Below, in pieces: positions 32,479 through 42,027 of a stretch of DNA of 64,000 nucleotides (position 1 is the stretch's first letter; the number at the start of each line of letters is the position of its first letter). A program made the position numbers and the translations under genes. The stretch covers positions 62,001 to 126,000 of the forward strand of contig JBCCLH010000012.1 in assembly GCA_039026955.1 (NCBI GenBank), read 5' to 3'. The notes below the pieces were generated by a model that had not been told where the DNA came from, did no database searches, and saw only the letters and a list, made by a program, of their open reading frames with translations. The DNA is from Kordia sp039026955 (GTDB lineage Bacteria > Bacteroidota > Bacteroidia > Flavobacteriales > Flavobacteriaceae).

Positions 32479-34497
32479 ATGTCACTCACGTCTACCGAAT
32501 TTTATAACAGAGATCTATCATGGTTACGCTTTAATCATCGCGTGTTGCAAGAAGCTGCTGATACTCGAAATCCTTTGTATGAACGCATCAAGTTTTTGGC
32601 GATTTTTTCTTCAAATTTGGATGAATTTTTTAAAGTGCGTGTGTCTGCCATTCGTCAAATAAAAACCTTAGATAAAGGCTTGCGTAAGAAGCTCATCACG
32701 AAGCCCAATAAGTTGTTGAAGAGGATTAAAAAAGAAGTCAATCTACAGCAAGAAGAGTTTGGGAAAATCTTCCGAGAGCAAATCATTCCTGAATTGGAAA
32801 AAGAAGGTGTGAAGCTCATCGATTACACACAGTTTTCAGAAGCACAGCAACAATTCGCAACCAATTATTACACAGCACATTTAGAAAGCAAATTAACCTT
32901 AGATACAACTATTTCCGAAGACGAAGAACTGTTTGTTGAGAATGAAAAATTGTATTTGGCGTCGGTTCATGACGCGCAATTAGTCGTGTTTAAAATTCCT
33001 GTAGATTCAGGACGATTTGTGGTGTTTCCTGCGGAAAATGATACGCATTATATCACGTTTGTAGATGATATCCTAAAGTACAATCTCACGAAAGTGTATC
33101 CTGAAAATACCTTTTATTCCATTAAAGTTTCCCGTGATGCGGAATTGTATATCGACAACGAGTATTCAGGCAATTTGTTGGAAAAAATAAAAGATTCATT
33201 AGGCAATAGAAACACTGGGCAAGTCACACGAATGCTCATCGATCAAGCTGCTTCAGACGATTTATTGGACGAGTTAAAAGATGAACTGAATGTAAATGAT
33301 ACAGATGTCGTTTTGGGCGGAACCTATCATAATTTTAAGGACTTTTTCGGCTTTCCGAATCCGACACAAAAAGACTTATCCTTACCTGATTTGCCTCCAG
33401 TACGCAATACTGCATTGAATGCATACGACAGTATGTTTACCGCCATTACTGAAAAAGATCGTTTGTTGTATTTCCCGTATGAATCCTTTGATCATGTATC
33501 CGAATTGATGGAAGAAGCTGCCGTAGATGCAGATGTCACGAAAATTAAAATCACGTTGTACCGAGTAGCCAAAGAATCGCGCTTAACTACTGCATTGATA
33601 GAAGCCTTGAAAAATGGAAAAGAAGTCACGGTTTTTATGGAAACCAAAGCACGTTTTGACGAGCAGAACAATATCAAATGGGGAAAAATTTTAGAAGAAA
33701 ATGGAGCAAAGGTGATTTACAGTTATCCAGGCATCAAAGTACATTCTAAAATCCTCTATATTGAGCGTATTGAAAATGATATTCCGACTTGGTATGGCTA
33801 TATAGGAACAGGAAATTTCAATGAAAAAACGGCTACGTTGTACACAGATTTCTGTCTAATGACCAAACACGAAAAGATTACTTCAGAATTGGCACAAGTC
33901 TTTCAAATATTAGAGCGTGGCATCATCATTCCGAAAAGTAAAAAGCTATTAATTTCTCCGTTTACCTCACGCAGTACTTTCTTGGAATTGATTGCTCAAG
34001 AAATCAAAAACGCCAAAGAAGGAGAAGAAGCGTATATCATTTTAAAACTCAACAGTCTGCAAGACAAGCGTATGATTGAAGCCTTGTACGAAGCCAGCAA
34101 TGCAGGCGTGAAAATTGAGATGGTCGTACGTGGAATTTGCTGTTTGGTGCCAGGCATTGAGGGACAAAGTGAAAATATTACCATCAAAAGTATCTTAGGA
34201 CAGTTTTTGGAGCATGCCCGTGTGTATATTTTTGCCAATGGCGGCAACGAAAAAATGTACATCGGTTCTGCCGATTGGATGACACGAAATTTAGATCACA
34301 GAATTGAAGTCATTGCCCCAATTTTAGATGCAGACATTCATCAACAACTCCGCACGTATGTACAATGGCAATTGGATGATACTGTCAAAGCAAGAATCAT
34401 TGATGCCAAGCAGAAAAATAAATACGTTCCACAAGATGAGAAAGCGATTCATTCACAGCAGAAAGCGTATGCGGAAATTACTCTATTTAGGGATTAG
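32479..34497 (+). CDS. ppk1: Polyphosphate kinase 1
   Basis: 672 aa from ATG 32479. A longer frame starts at 32437, but family N-termini begin about ten residues before NRDLSWLRFNHRVLQEA, which favours 32479. Domains are N (SNLDEFFKVR), H, and the C1/C2 phospholipase-D-like kinase domains with GIKVHSKILYIER (autophosphorylated His) and IGSADWMTRNLDHRIEV. It polymerises ATP gamma-phosphate into polyphosphate, linked to stress survival. It is monocistronic. Confidence 0.95.
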   Translation: MSLTSTEFYNRDLSWLRFNHRVLQEAADTRNPLYERIKFLAIFSSNLDEFFKVRVSAIRQIKTLDKGLRKKLITKPNKLLKRIKKEVNLQQEEFGKIFREQIIPELEKEGVKLIDYTQFSEAQQQFATNYYTAHLESKLTLDTTISEDEELFVENEKLYLASVHDAQLVVFKIPVDSGRFVVFPAENDTHYITFVDDILKYNLTKVYPENTFYSIKVSRDAELYIDNEYSGNLLEKIKDSLGNRNTGQVTRMLIDQAASDDLLDELKDELNVNDTDVVLGGTYHNFKDFFGFPNPTQKDLSLPDLPPVRNTALNAYDSMFTAITEKDRLLYFPYESFDHVSELMEEAAVDADVTKIKITLYRVAKESRLTTALIEALKNGKEVTVFMETKARFDEQNNIKWGKILEENGAKVIYSYPGIKVHSKILYIERIENDIPTWYGYIGTGNFNEKTATLYTDFCLMTKHEKITSELAQVFQILERGIIIPKSKKLLISPFTSRSTFLELIAQEIKNAKEGEEAYIILKLNSLQDKRMIEALYEASNAGVKIEMVVRGICCLVPGIEGQSENITIKSILGQFLEHARVYIFANGGNEKMYIGSADWMTRNLDHRIEVIAPILDADIHQQLRTYVQWQLDDTVKARIIDAKQKNKYVPQDEKAIHSQQKAYAEITLFRD

Positions 34498-34758
34498 GTA
34501 ATAGGAATTAGGGATTAGTTGGAAAACCTAAAGGTTTTTTGATGTATCAATTTGTGAATTTGAAAATGTGCTAATGTTTAATTTTTTTGATACGTCTTTG
34601 CGAGAAGCGTAGCGACGCGGCAATCTGTTACTTCAAAGAATAAAACTGCTTTATGATAAACAGATCACCACGTTACTAGCGTTACTCCGTGATGACAAAT
34701 CATACAAAATATTTTTTTAAGGAATTAGAACTAAAACCCAATACCCAAAACCTAACAC
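34498..34758. repeat. Repeat-containing gap after ppk1
   Basis: It contains ACGTCTTTGCGAG-GCGTAGCG-GGCAATCTG (about 34592-34628), the same family as 15189 and the 62.5-63.0 kb tandem array, and short TAGGGATTAG-type direct repeats. No gene. Confidence 0.65.
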
Positions 34759-35925
34759 CTATTCTTCAAAGCTCGCCAACTTCTCATCAATCCATTCCAT
34801 GTGATTGTTGTAGTAATTAGCACTGAAATCGGCTTTTTGTGCTTCTAGGAGTTTTTTGGTTTTGACGAACATCGGTTTTGCCAATTCCTTTTTGTTCATT
34901 TTATCATACAAGTCGCAAATGCTTACGTGTAGTCGTACATCTTCCGGTTTTTTGTCCAAGCCTAACTTGTAGATTTCAATCGCAATATCATATTTATCTT
35001 GATCTCTAAAATCGTTTCCGACAAAGTTTAAATAGCCAATACTGGCTTCGTGAACATAACCGAAGATTTCTTTTTGTGTTGCGTTAAATTGTACTAACTG
35101 TGGCTTTATGCTGCCTTTTTTAGCAAAATCTTCCATCACTTTTTGATCGGCAAAATAATTACGACTCATGCTAAGTAAACCGTCACAAAGTGAAGGTCCA
35201 ACGATTTGCCAATGTCCCACGCGTTCCATCGGTCTTGGTTGCCAAGCGATGGTTTTGTTTGGGTATTTTTTCAGTAGCGAATCGATACTGTTTACATAGC
35301 CTGCAAACTCAATCTCGCGTCGTCCTACATCGCCGTGACTGAGATAAAGATACTTTCCGAATTTGGCATTATTTTTTAACAAAGAATCCGCATGTTTCAC
35401 GATGATATTGTCTTTATCACCAAACGACGGACTGATTCCGATATAGGCATCAAACATATCGCGCTTATCACTAAAAATAGTATTTCCCACAAAAGCGCCG
35501 CCCCAAGAATGTCCTACAATCGCTCTGAAATTATCAACTCTATAATTCTTCTCAATCAGTGGAAATATTTCATTTTTCAGATGATTTTGCAGTTTGTCCG
35601 ATTTCGGATCAAACTCAGGTCCACGATTGTCTGAAACGACTCCGACTACAATCATTGGCATCACGGAATAATTATCGACCATGTACCCAATATTACCTTC
35701 GGCAGCATCCCAAAATATTTGATGTTGCGCATCTAAAACGTACGTTACTGCAAATTTTGAAGTCGTATCTCTTCGATAGCGATTGGGCATAAAGACTTTG
35801 ACTTTGCGTTCTTTTCCGAAGATTTCGGAGTTTACGGTATGTTCAATTTCGGATTCGGTTTGTGCAGCAGTTGTAGAAAAAGCAAAAACAACGCACAGGC
35901 TCAAAAAGGTTTGGATAAGTTTCAT
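34759..35925 (-). CDS. Secreted esterase of the PF00756 (esterase D-like) family with TPR-like tail
   Basis: 388 aa. The signal peptide is MKLIQTFLSLCVVFAFSTTAAQ. The alpha/beta-hydrolase core has VKVFMPNRYRRD, the nucleophile elbow AIVGHSWGGAF (Ser about 145) and FDAYIGISPSF. These are features of putative esterases and siderophore hydrolases of this family. The C-terminal about 80 residues form TPR-like helices (GLDKKPEDVRLHVSICDLYDKM). It is a periplasmic or outer-membrane protein. The substrate is unknown. Confidence 0.87.
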   Translation of the reverse strand: MKLIQTFLSLCVVFAFSTTAAQTESEIEHTVNSEIFGKERKVKVFMPNRYRRDTTSKFAVTYVLDAQHQIFWDAAEGNIGYMVDNYSVMPMIVVGVVSDNRGPEFDPKSDKLQNHLKNEIFPLIEKNYRVDNFRAIVGHSWGGAFVGNTIFSDKRDMFDAYIGISPSFGDKDNIIVKHADSLLKNNAKFGKYLYLSHGDVGRREIEFAGYVNSIDSLLKKYPNKTIAWQPRPMERVGHWQIVGPSLCDGLLSMSRNYFADQKVMEDFAKKGSIKPQLVQFNATQKEIFGYVHEASIGYLNFVGNDFRDQDKYDIAIEIYKLGLDKKPEDVRLHVSICDLYDKMNKKELAKPMFVKTKKLLEAQKADFSANYYNNHMEWIDEKLASFEE

Positions 35926-36090
35926 TAGGATCGGTTTTTAACTATAACGTTGAAAAAAGAGGTTTAATTGTTTAAAAGTTAAAGTTTTACAATGTACTCT
36001 CAAAGAGCATTTTATTTTGCAATTGTTACAGTTTCAATGAAAGAAAATTAATTTATTTAGTTATATTTCTATAAATATTAAAAACCTACT

Positions 36091-38052
36091 TTGAAAACCT
36101 ACACCGCAATAGTACTCTATTTCATCTTGTTATTCACAGCGAGTATTTATGCGCAAACTACGACGAACGATACCGTTTTAAAGAATACTAAAACCCTTCT
36201 TGAGGGAAACAATAGAGATAAAAGAGCTGAATTACTCATTGCATATTCCTTGTATCATCTCAATGAAAGATCCTTAGATAGCTGTAGACATTATGCACAA
36301 GAAGCGATAAAAGTTGCAGAATTTTATGGACGACAAGATATTGTTCAAGAAGCGAATTGGTATATAGGAAGATCGTATTTTTTTGAATTTGATTTTGAAC
36401 GTACGATTCAGTACATGGAAAAAGCTGAACAGGGATATGCAATAAATAAAGATACAATACGACTTGTTAAAATATTGAATACCAAAGGGTTGTCTATGCG
36501 AAATTTAGGCAATTATGAAGCGTCTATACCTGTTTTCAAATCGAGTCTTTCCATGGCTGAACAAGTAGGTAATAAAAGCTTAATGATCATAAATTCCATT
36601 AATTTGGGAGCCAGTTACAAATCGTTAGAAAGTGATACCTTGGCGGTTACGTATTATACGAAAGCATTAAAATTAGCAGAAGAAGAAAAGGACAGTCTTC
36701 ACTTGGGAATTATCATTACAAATTTTGGGAATATCTATTCTTCATTAGAGCAAAATGATTTGGCTAGATCCTATTACAAACGTGCAGAAGCAATACATCT
36801 GAATCAGAAAGACTATGCGCAATTGGGATTAATTTGGGGGAATTTAGCTCATCTAGACTTGAAAAATAAAGACTATGACAGCGCCATAGAAAACGCACGA
36901 AAAACATTGGAAATTGGTGATTCCACTTTTATACCCGTTGCGGCAATTATTGTTTCGCATAGTAATTTGGGCGAAGCTTATCTTAGGAAAAAAGAATATC
37001 AGAATTCAAGAAACAATCTTGATAAAGCCATTGCCGTTTCCTTAAAAAATAAAGTGCCTATTTGGTTGGAAGAAATCTATAAGTTGCGCGCAGCGTTAGA
37101 GAAAGAAACTGGAAATTTAGAAAGTGCCTACAAGTATTTGGAAATGTATATTCAAATCAAAGATAGTATTTTAGATAATAATGTAGTGCCTAAGTTTAAT
37201 CTTGAAGAAACGCAATCGGAGTTGTATCAAAAAAAGAAAGAAATCACTTTGCTTGAAGAGGACAATTCCATGGCGGAGAAGGAAAACCAATCGCTCAGAG
37301 GTTGGCTGCTTACGGTTTCATTAGTGGTACTCAGCTTGTTTGGCTTAATTTATATTTACTATCTAAAACAGAAATCTGAACGATTATCATTACGAAAAGC
37401 TGCTGCAGAAAACAAATTAGAAGCACTTCGAAACCAAATGAATCCACATTTTTTATTCAATAGTTTCAACGCGATTCAACATTATATCTTAAAATCAGAA
37501 AAAGACAATGCATATAATTACTTGACACGCGTCGCTTTTTTGATCCGCAAAGTGCTTGATAATGCATCAAGTATGACAATTGATTTGGAAGAAGAAGTAG
37601 AAATACTAGAAACCTATGTGAAACTAGAAGCGTTACGTTTTCAAGATAAGTTTACTTATACTATTAAAGTAGATGACACTTTGGTTGCATTGAATCCAAC
37701 GATACCTTCTATGATTATTCAACCGTATATAGAAAATGCCATCTTACACGGTTTGTCTAATAAGGAAAACGGAAATGGAAAATTAAGCGTTCATATTCGT
37801 AGTGTTGATGAACAGCGAATTCGATGTGTGATAGAAGACAACGGTATTGGAAGAGTGAAAGCGTTAGAAATAAAAGCATCAAAACCGAAGGATATGCAAG
37901 GAAATTCGATTGCGATGAATAATACAGATAGAAGGTTGCAAATATTAGAAAAAGCAGGCTATCCGCATGGAAAAGTAGCGATAGAAGATTTATACACAGC
38001 AGACAATACACCAACAGGAACAAGGGTTAGTATTGAGTTAAATATGATATAA
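36091..38052 (+). CDS. TPR-containing LytS-type sensor histidine kinase
   Basis: 653 aa with TTG start at 36091. It is the only start that includes the signal segment (AIVLYFILLFTASIYAQ). Residues about 30-380 hold about seven TPR repeats in the periplasm, and a membrane helix lies at about 405-425 (LLTVSLVVLSLFGLIYIYY). The His_kinase domain has the phospho-His motif NQMNPHFLFNSFNAI. The N-box PYIENAILHGLSNK and G-box IEDNGIGRVKA complete the ATPase part. It is paired with the LytTR regulator 6 bp downstream. Confidence 0.93.
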   Translation: MKTYTAIVLYFILLFTASIYAQTTTNDTVLKNTKTLLEGNNRDKRAELLIAYSLYHLNERSLDSCRHYAQEAIKVAEFYGRQDIVQEANWYIGRSYFFEFDFERTIQYMEKAEQGYAINKDTIRLVKILNTKGLSMRNLGNYEASIPVFKSSLSMAEQVGNKSLMIINSINLGASYKSLESDTLAVTYYTKALKLAEEEKDSLHLGIIITNFGNIYSSLEQNDLARSYYKRAEAIHLNQKDYAQLGLIWGNLAHLDLKNKDYDSAIENARKTLEIGDSTFIPVAAIIVSHSNLGEAYLRKKEYQNSRNNLDKAIAVSLKNKVPIWLEEIYKLRAALEKETGNLESAYKYLEMYIQIKDSILDNNVVPKFNLEETQSELYQKKKEITLLEEDNSMAEKENQSLRGWLLTVSLVVLSLFGLIYIYYLKQKSERLSLRKAAAENKLEALRNQMNPHFLFNSFNAIQHYILKSEKDNAYNYLTRVAFLIRKVLDNASSMTIDLEEEVEILETYVKLEALRFQDKFTYTIKVDDTLVALNPTIPSMIIQPYIENAILHGLSNKENGNGKLSVHIRSVDEQRIRCVIEDNGIGRVKALEIKASKPKDMQGNSIAMNNTDRRLQILEKAGYPHGKVAIEDLYTADNTPTGTRVSIELNMI

Positions 38053-38058
38053 GAGCTT

Positions 38059-38814
38059 ATGGAATTTTTGAAAACAGTTATTGTAGATGATGAAATTAAT
38101 GGTAGAGAAACATTATCATTACTCATAAAGCAGCATTGTCCGATGTTGGAAATTGTCGGGTTGGCATCTAATTTAAAAGAAGCAAAAAACCTCATTACGA
38201 CTAAAAAACCATCGTTAGTTTTTTTAGACATCAAAATAGGAACGCAAACCATTTTTGAGCTATTAAACCAGTTTTCAACAATCGATTTTGAAATTATCTT
38301 CATCACAGCATATGAAAACTATGCGATAAAAGCCATTCGTTTTATGGCGATTGATTATTTACTCAAACCCGTAGATGTAAGTCAACTTGTGGAAGCGGTA
38401 GATAGAGCTGCGGTGAATGTTAAAAAACGAAAAGGGCAATTAAACTTTGAAGCCTTAATGAATAATCTCCAACAAAAAGATTCCAGCTTGCACAGAATTG
38501 CCTTAGCAACTTCCGATAGTTACGAATTGGTTCGTGTGGAAGAAATATTATACTGTGTTGCTGAAGGAAGTTACACGCGTTTTCTATTGGCAGATGAAGG
38601 CGAACGTTTTGTATCAAGACATTTAAAATACTATGAGCAGTTATTATCAGACTACGATTTTTTCAGACCACATCAATCCTGTTTAATCAATCTCAAACAC
38701 ATCAAAAAAATACTCCGTACCGATGGCGGCACTATAGAAATGAACAATGGAAAACAACTACCAATCGCCAGAAATAAAAAAAATGAGCTTATAAATTTGT
38801 TGAGTATTCGTTAA
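38059..38814 (+). CDS. LytTR-family response regulator
   Basis: 251 aa. The receiver domain is at residues 1-125, with DDE near the start, phospho-acceptor D57-type in PSLVFLDIKIG, and KPV at the end. A LytTR DNA-binding domain follows (about 150-250), with VEEILYCVAEGSYTRF and FFRPHQSCLINLKHI. It is the partner of the TPR kinase, transcribed 6 bp after it. Its target genes are not identifiable here. Confidence 0.95.
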   Translation: MEFLKTVIVDDEINGRETLSLLIKQHCPMLEIVGLASNLKEAKNLITTKKPSLVFLDIKIGTQTIFELLNQFSTIDFEIIFITAYENYAIKAIRFMAIDYLLKPVDVSQLVEAVDRAAVNVKKRKGQLNFEALMNNLQQKDSSLHRIALATSDSYELVRVEEILYCVAEGSYTRFLLADEGERFVSRHLKYYEQLLSDYDFFRPHQSCLINLKHIKKILRTDGGTIEMNNGKQLPIARNKKNELINLLSIR

Positions 38815-39263
38815 TTCTAATAAATTGAGTATGATACCAAATCTACTATAAAATTTTAGTAATTGTCAGTTCGATTTCTATGATAAAAGCAAGTGATTTT
38901 TGTAAAAACTTTGATTCGTTATTACGAGGCATAGCGCGGTAATCTGTCCAAATCAAAGCAGCATTCCTCTTCGAAAGAAACAGACTGCCACTCTTCAACT
39001 TGATTGGAGATCGCAATGACGTATTAAACAAATCAGTATTTTAAGTGAATCGTTAAATTGAACTCCGTTTAATCCATTTTACAATCAAATTCACATACTT
39101 CAAAATCCGCTATCAAACCAAATGGACTCTTTATCAAACGCCTTGTGCTTGTTGTCACATATCGCTATTGATTTTTAAAGGTTTTAAATAAGTTTATATC
39201 ATAAAAGGAAAAAATCCTTTTTACCAAAAACAAATTTTTAATCATTTAAAATTACAATTAGTT
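38815..39263. repeat. Repeat-bearing intergenic region with the 39264 promoter
   Basis: No gene. It holds a GTCAGTTCGATTTCTATGATA unit, an ATTACGAGGCATAGCG-GGTAATCTG unit and GAGATCGCAATGACG. The last 70 bp contain a possible promoter and a small leader hairpin for the secreted peptide gene. Confidence 0.6.
39168..39196 (+). promoter_or_regulatory. Candidate Bacteroidetes-type promoter of the Ser/Thr-rich peptide
   Basis: TTG (39168-39170) and TAAGTTTA (39189-39196) fit the -33 TTG / -7 TAnnTTTG consensus with one mismatch and an 18-bp gap. A hairpin AAAAGGA-N5-TCCTTTT (39203-39221) follows in the leader. Confidence 0.35.
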
Positions 39264-39692
39264 ATGAAAAAATCATTTTTCGGAATCTGTGCAATGGCGC
39301 TATTCGCATTAGCATTCACAAGCAATTCTTTCGACAATTCTGCCTTCACAGCAGACACTGTGGCTTCACTAGTAACTCCAACTATTAATGGCGACATGGA
39401 TTTAGACGGAAGAAACTCTGCCACTATTAGTGTTAACGGAACTAGTGCTTCAATTTCTGGTAGCGGAAGTATTTCTGTGACTTCAGAAGGAGGAACAGGT
39501 TCAGGATCAATTACGACTACGTCAACTGGTGGAGGAACTAGTGGAGGATCGTCTGTAAACAACACTTCGTCGTCGTCTTCTACTACGACTTCATCTACAA
39601 CAACTTCTTCGACTACTACGTCATCAGGAGGTTCTGGTATTTGTGCGTACATCAGCAGCTCTTACCTAAGAAGTCTTTTCGGGTGTGACTAA
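39264..39692 (+). CDS. Secreted Ser/Thr/Gly-rich peptide with Cys-bracketed C-terminus
   Basis: 142 aa, no family recognised. The signal peptide is about residues 1-22 (FFGICAMALFALAFTSNS). Residues about 35-65 carry a short patterned stretch (INGDMDLDGRNSATI and SISGSGSISVTSEG), and about 70-122 are almost pure Ser, Thr and Gly, the T/S block being a set of TTTSS repeats. The last 17 residues, ICAYISSSYLRSLFGCD, hold the only two Cys outside the signal. The composition resembles a precursor with a leader, a flexible linker and a core. A strong hairpin terminator follows at 39750. The neighbours (DUF5819-like, HTTM, DCC) are potential modification partners. Confidence 0.72.
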   Translation: MKKSFFGICAMALFALAFTSNSFDNSAFTADTVASLVTPTINGDMDLDGRNSATISVNGTSASISGSGSISVTSEGGTGSGSITTTSTGGGTSGGSSVNNTSSSSSTTTSSTTTSSTTTSSGGSGICAYISSSYLRSLFGCD

Positions 39693-39749
39693 TCATCGCT
39701 CTGACGAAATTTTGTTTGTACTAATATACATACGTATAAGGGAAATCAT

Positions 39750-39784
39750 TGGGCTTGTCTTGTACAAGATAAGCCCAGTTTTTA
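39750..39784 (+). terminator. Strong hairpin terminator after the peptide gene
   Basis: TGGGCTT and AAGCCCA (39750-39756 / 39771-39777) with an inner TCTTGTACAAGA palindrome, separated by one unpaired base per arm, followed by GTTTTTAAAA. It would cap a short, abundant peptide mRNA and let limited read-through reach the downstream genes. Confidence 0.82.
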
Positions 39785-39835
39785 AAACGTAGATCACTAA
39801 CAACTTGAGGATATTTCAATAAAATTTACAATGGG

Positions 39836-40453
39836 ATGAAAGTTATGAAAAAGATAATCGTAGGCATATTTATACTTCACTTCAGTATTGTCACGGTTTC
39901 CGTCATGGGAAATATACATGTAATTCCTGACGGTGTCGTTAGAGATGTTGCCAACTTATACACAATTCCCTTTTTTGAACAAAATTGGGGCATGTTTTCC
40001 AATCCTCCAACCACGACGAAAAAAGTATATTTTCAGTACCATGTTCCTGATTATACAAGTCTTGATAGAGAAATAGAAATATCCGAATGGTATGATGTCA
40101 ATAGTTCTATTTACAAGTACAACAAAAGCCATTTATTCTCAGTAGCACAGCGTCTTATCAAATTTGAATCGAGTTGTTTGAACAGTATTTTTCAAGTGAT
40201 CGAAAAATGCAAAGATCCCACACCGGAAATCTGTATAGAATATGCGCCAGGATTTATTGCGTTGCGCAATTATGCTAAAATTATCTATACCAATAGCACG
40301 GGAATTGATGTCGATGAATTCTCAGAGATCAAATTTGTCATTAAGGTTGTAGAAGAACATTTTCCGAGTTTTGAGAATAGAGACTTAGATTATTTTGACA
40401 AAGGAAATTATGAATATGCAACATTTACCAGCATACCGTACGCATTAAAATAA
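39836..40453 (+). CDS. DUF5819-like membrane-associated protein
   Basis: 205 aa. An N-terminal hydrophobic segment (IIVGIFILHFSIVTVSVMG) is followed by NLYTIPFFEQNWGMFSNPP, the signature of DUF5819 proteins that accompany HTTM-domain genes. The rest is a beta-rich soluble domain with Cys pairs (ESSCL, EKCKDPTPEICIEY). ATG 39836 or 39845 are both possible. It lies 6 bp ahead of the HTTM gene, so they are co-transcribed. The function is unknown. Confidence 0.78.
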   Translation: MKVMKKIIVGIFILHFSIVTVSVMGNIHVIPDGVVRDVANLYTIPFFEQNWGMFSNPPTTTKKVYFQYHVPDYTSLDREIEISEWYDVNSSIYKYNKSHLFSVAQRLIKFESSCLNSIFQVIEKCKDPTPEICIEYAPGFIALRNYAKIIYTNSTGIDVDEFSEIKFVIKVVEEHFPSFENRDLDYFDKGNYEYATFTSIPYALK

Positions 40454-40459
40454 AAAGAT

Positions 40460-41368
40460 ATGATGCTCTCAAAAAACAACAGAACTATTGGACTTACCAT
40501 TGCTAGAATTCTCATCTCGCTGATATTAGTAAAAGACTTTTTATTGTACTTAATCTTCGCAGATGAGTTGATCGCAGGCAATGCCATTATGCCGCTTCTT
40601 TCCTATGCTCAAATTCTCGATGGATTGAATTTAGAGTACATGTTTCTCAATTTTAACAATCCGATCATCACTTACACTTTTTTGGCTGTAGGATTGCTCG
40701 CTAGTATCAGTTTCCTCATTGGATATCGCGTAAAATTGACGGGAATTATTATTTTCTTTTGTTTAATCACCATTAAATTGAGAGCACTATACACACAAGA
40801 TGGCGGCGATAATGTAGTGGGCACCATGATTCCGTTGTTATTATTGGCTTCCACCTACAATTTATACAATGGGAAACTAAACAATAATTTCAAGAATGAA
40901 GCTTTGCAACTGATTCCTATTTTAGCAGGAATTGGTGTGATTATCGAGTTTTGTTTGGTCTACTTTGCGGCGGGACTTTCCAAGATGTTACAGCCTATTT
41001 GGCAAAATGGAGAAGCCTTATATTACATCCTTCGTATTGAAGATTTTAGAGCGTTAAATCTCAATATTGAACTGACCAAAAGTGCCTTTTTTGTGAAATT
41101 CTCTACATGGTTTACCTTATTTTGGGAATTGACATTTCCGCTAGCCATTTGGTTTAAGAAGTTGCGAAATATCTATTTAATTGCTGGGATAGGCTTGCAT
41201 ATCGGGATTTGGATGTTGATGCGAATTGATAACTTTTCTTTTGTCATGCTAAGCATTTATCCTGTATTCTTTTTGGATGCTGAGTATGAAAAATTCTATG
41301 CGAAATACCTGAAAAAGTGGTTTCCTGGGTATTCAAAAATGAACTATACTACGTTAAAAGAACTTTAA
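40460..41368 (+). CDS. HTTM (vitamin-K-dependent gamma-carboxylase-like) membrane protein
   Basis: 302 aa, about seven to eight membrane helices. The N-terminal RILISLILVKDFLLY, loop TQDGGDNVV, and the conserved YFAAGLSKMLQPIWQNGEALYY, then FTLFWELTFP and GIGLHIGIWMLMRIDNFS, match the HTTM domain shared with vertebrate gamma-glutamyl carboxylase. Bacterial members lack the large lumenal domain and their chemistry is unknown. The gene sits between the DUF5819-like and DCC genes in a compact operon (6 and 15 bp gaps), adjacent to the secreted peptide gene, so modification of that peptide is an attractive idea. Confidence 0.85.
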   Translation: MMLSKNNRTIGLTIARILISLILVKDFLLYLIFADELIAGNAIMPLLSYAQILDGLNLEYMFLNFNNPIITYTFLAVGLLASISFLIGYRVKLTGIIIFFCLITIKLRALYTQDGGDNVVGTMIPLLLLASTYNLYNGKLNNNFKNEALQLIPILAGIGVIIEFCLVYFAAGLSKMLQPIWQNGEALYYILRIEDFRALNLNIELTKSAFFVKFSTWFTLFWELTFPLAIWFKKLRNIYLIAGIGLHIGIWMLMRIDNFSFVMLSIYPVFFLDAEYEKFYAKYLKKWFPGYSKMNYTTLKEL

Positions 41369-41383
41369 AAAACGATTTGAGAG

Positions 41384-41800
41384 ATGGAAATTAACAAAGG
41401 ACAAAAAATTATATTATTCGATGGTGACTGTAATTTATGCAATAATTTTATCAATTTTATCATAGATCGAGACGACAACAATGTATTCTTATTTACGCCA
41501 TTACAATCTTCTACAGGCGTTCAAATCTTGAAAAATGTGGATGCGTATAGTGCAGAATTAGATTCGATTGTGTTATACGATCCGGCGACTCAGAAAATCA
41601 AAAAGAAATCTAGCGCTGCAATAAGTATTATCTCAACATTTGGAGGATTTTGGTCGCTGATGCGAGCATTTTTAATATTGCCAAACTTTATCAACAATGC
41701 TGTGTATGACCTAATTGCGAAAAACAGATATCGCTGGTTTGGAAAAAGCAATTCCTGCAGAATTCCGACACCTGAGTTGATGCAGAAATTTTTGGATTGA
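41384..41800 (+). CDS. DCC-family thiol-disulfide oxidoreductase-like protein
   Basis: 138 aa. IILFDGDCNLCNNFINFI is the hallmark D-x-x-C-x-x-C start of the DCC (DUF393/YuxK) family. The downstream YRWFGKSNSCRIPTPE keeps the usual W-x-x-x-G-x-x-x-x-C pattern. It is a thioredoxin-like fold with proposed thiol chemistry. It is the last gene of the DUF5819-HTTM-DCC set, 15 bp behind HTTM. Confidence 0.92.
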   Translation: MEINKGQKIILFDGDCNLCNNFINFIIDRDDNNVFLFTPLQSSTGVQILKNVDAYSAELDSIVLYDPATQKIKKKSSAAISIISTFGGFWSLMRAFLILPNFINNAVYDLIAKNRYRWFGKSNSCRIPTPELMQKFLD

Positions 41801-41845
41801 TGTAAGATTGGTTTTAAATATTTGATTATTTAATAATACAGCAAA

Positions 41846-41876
41846 TGTCAAATCGAGCGCAGTCGAGATTCAATTG
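41846..41876. repeat. Dispersed TCGAGCGCAGTCGAGA hairpin repeat
   Basis: GTCAAATCGAGCGCAGTCGAGATT, part of the same family as 27172 and 42776. It lies in a 227-bp gap with no gene. Confidence 0.7.
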
Positions 41877-42027
41877 AAAATTAGTTTTCCTCGGTGTTCT
41901 AATAAACTACATTCGGTATCTACGATAATGCTTGAACTGATAAGTGGTATGTTTTCATTTGAATTATTATAATGATCTCTTATATCGAACTCACGTTATT
42001 TAGTGTATTTTTGAAAAAAACTGCACT

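Noticed and set aside
39242..39652. A 136-codon open frame on the minus strand rich in Val, Asp, Glu and Pro
   Set aside because: It is the antisense of the low-complexity Ser/Thr/Gly region of the secreted peptide. The composition is produced by the repeats.
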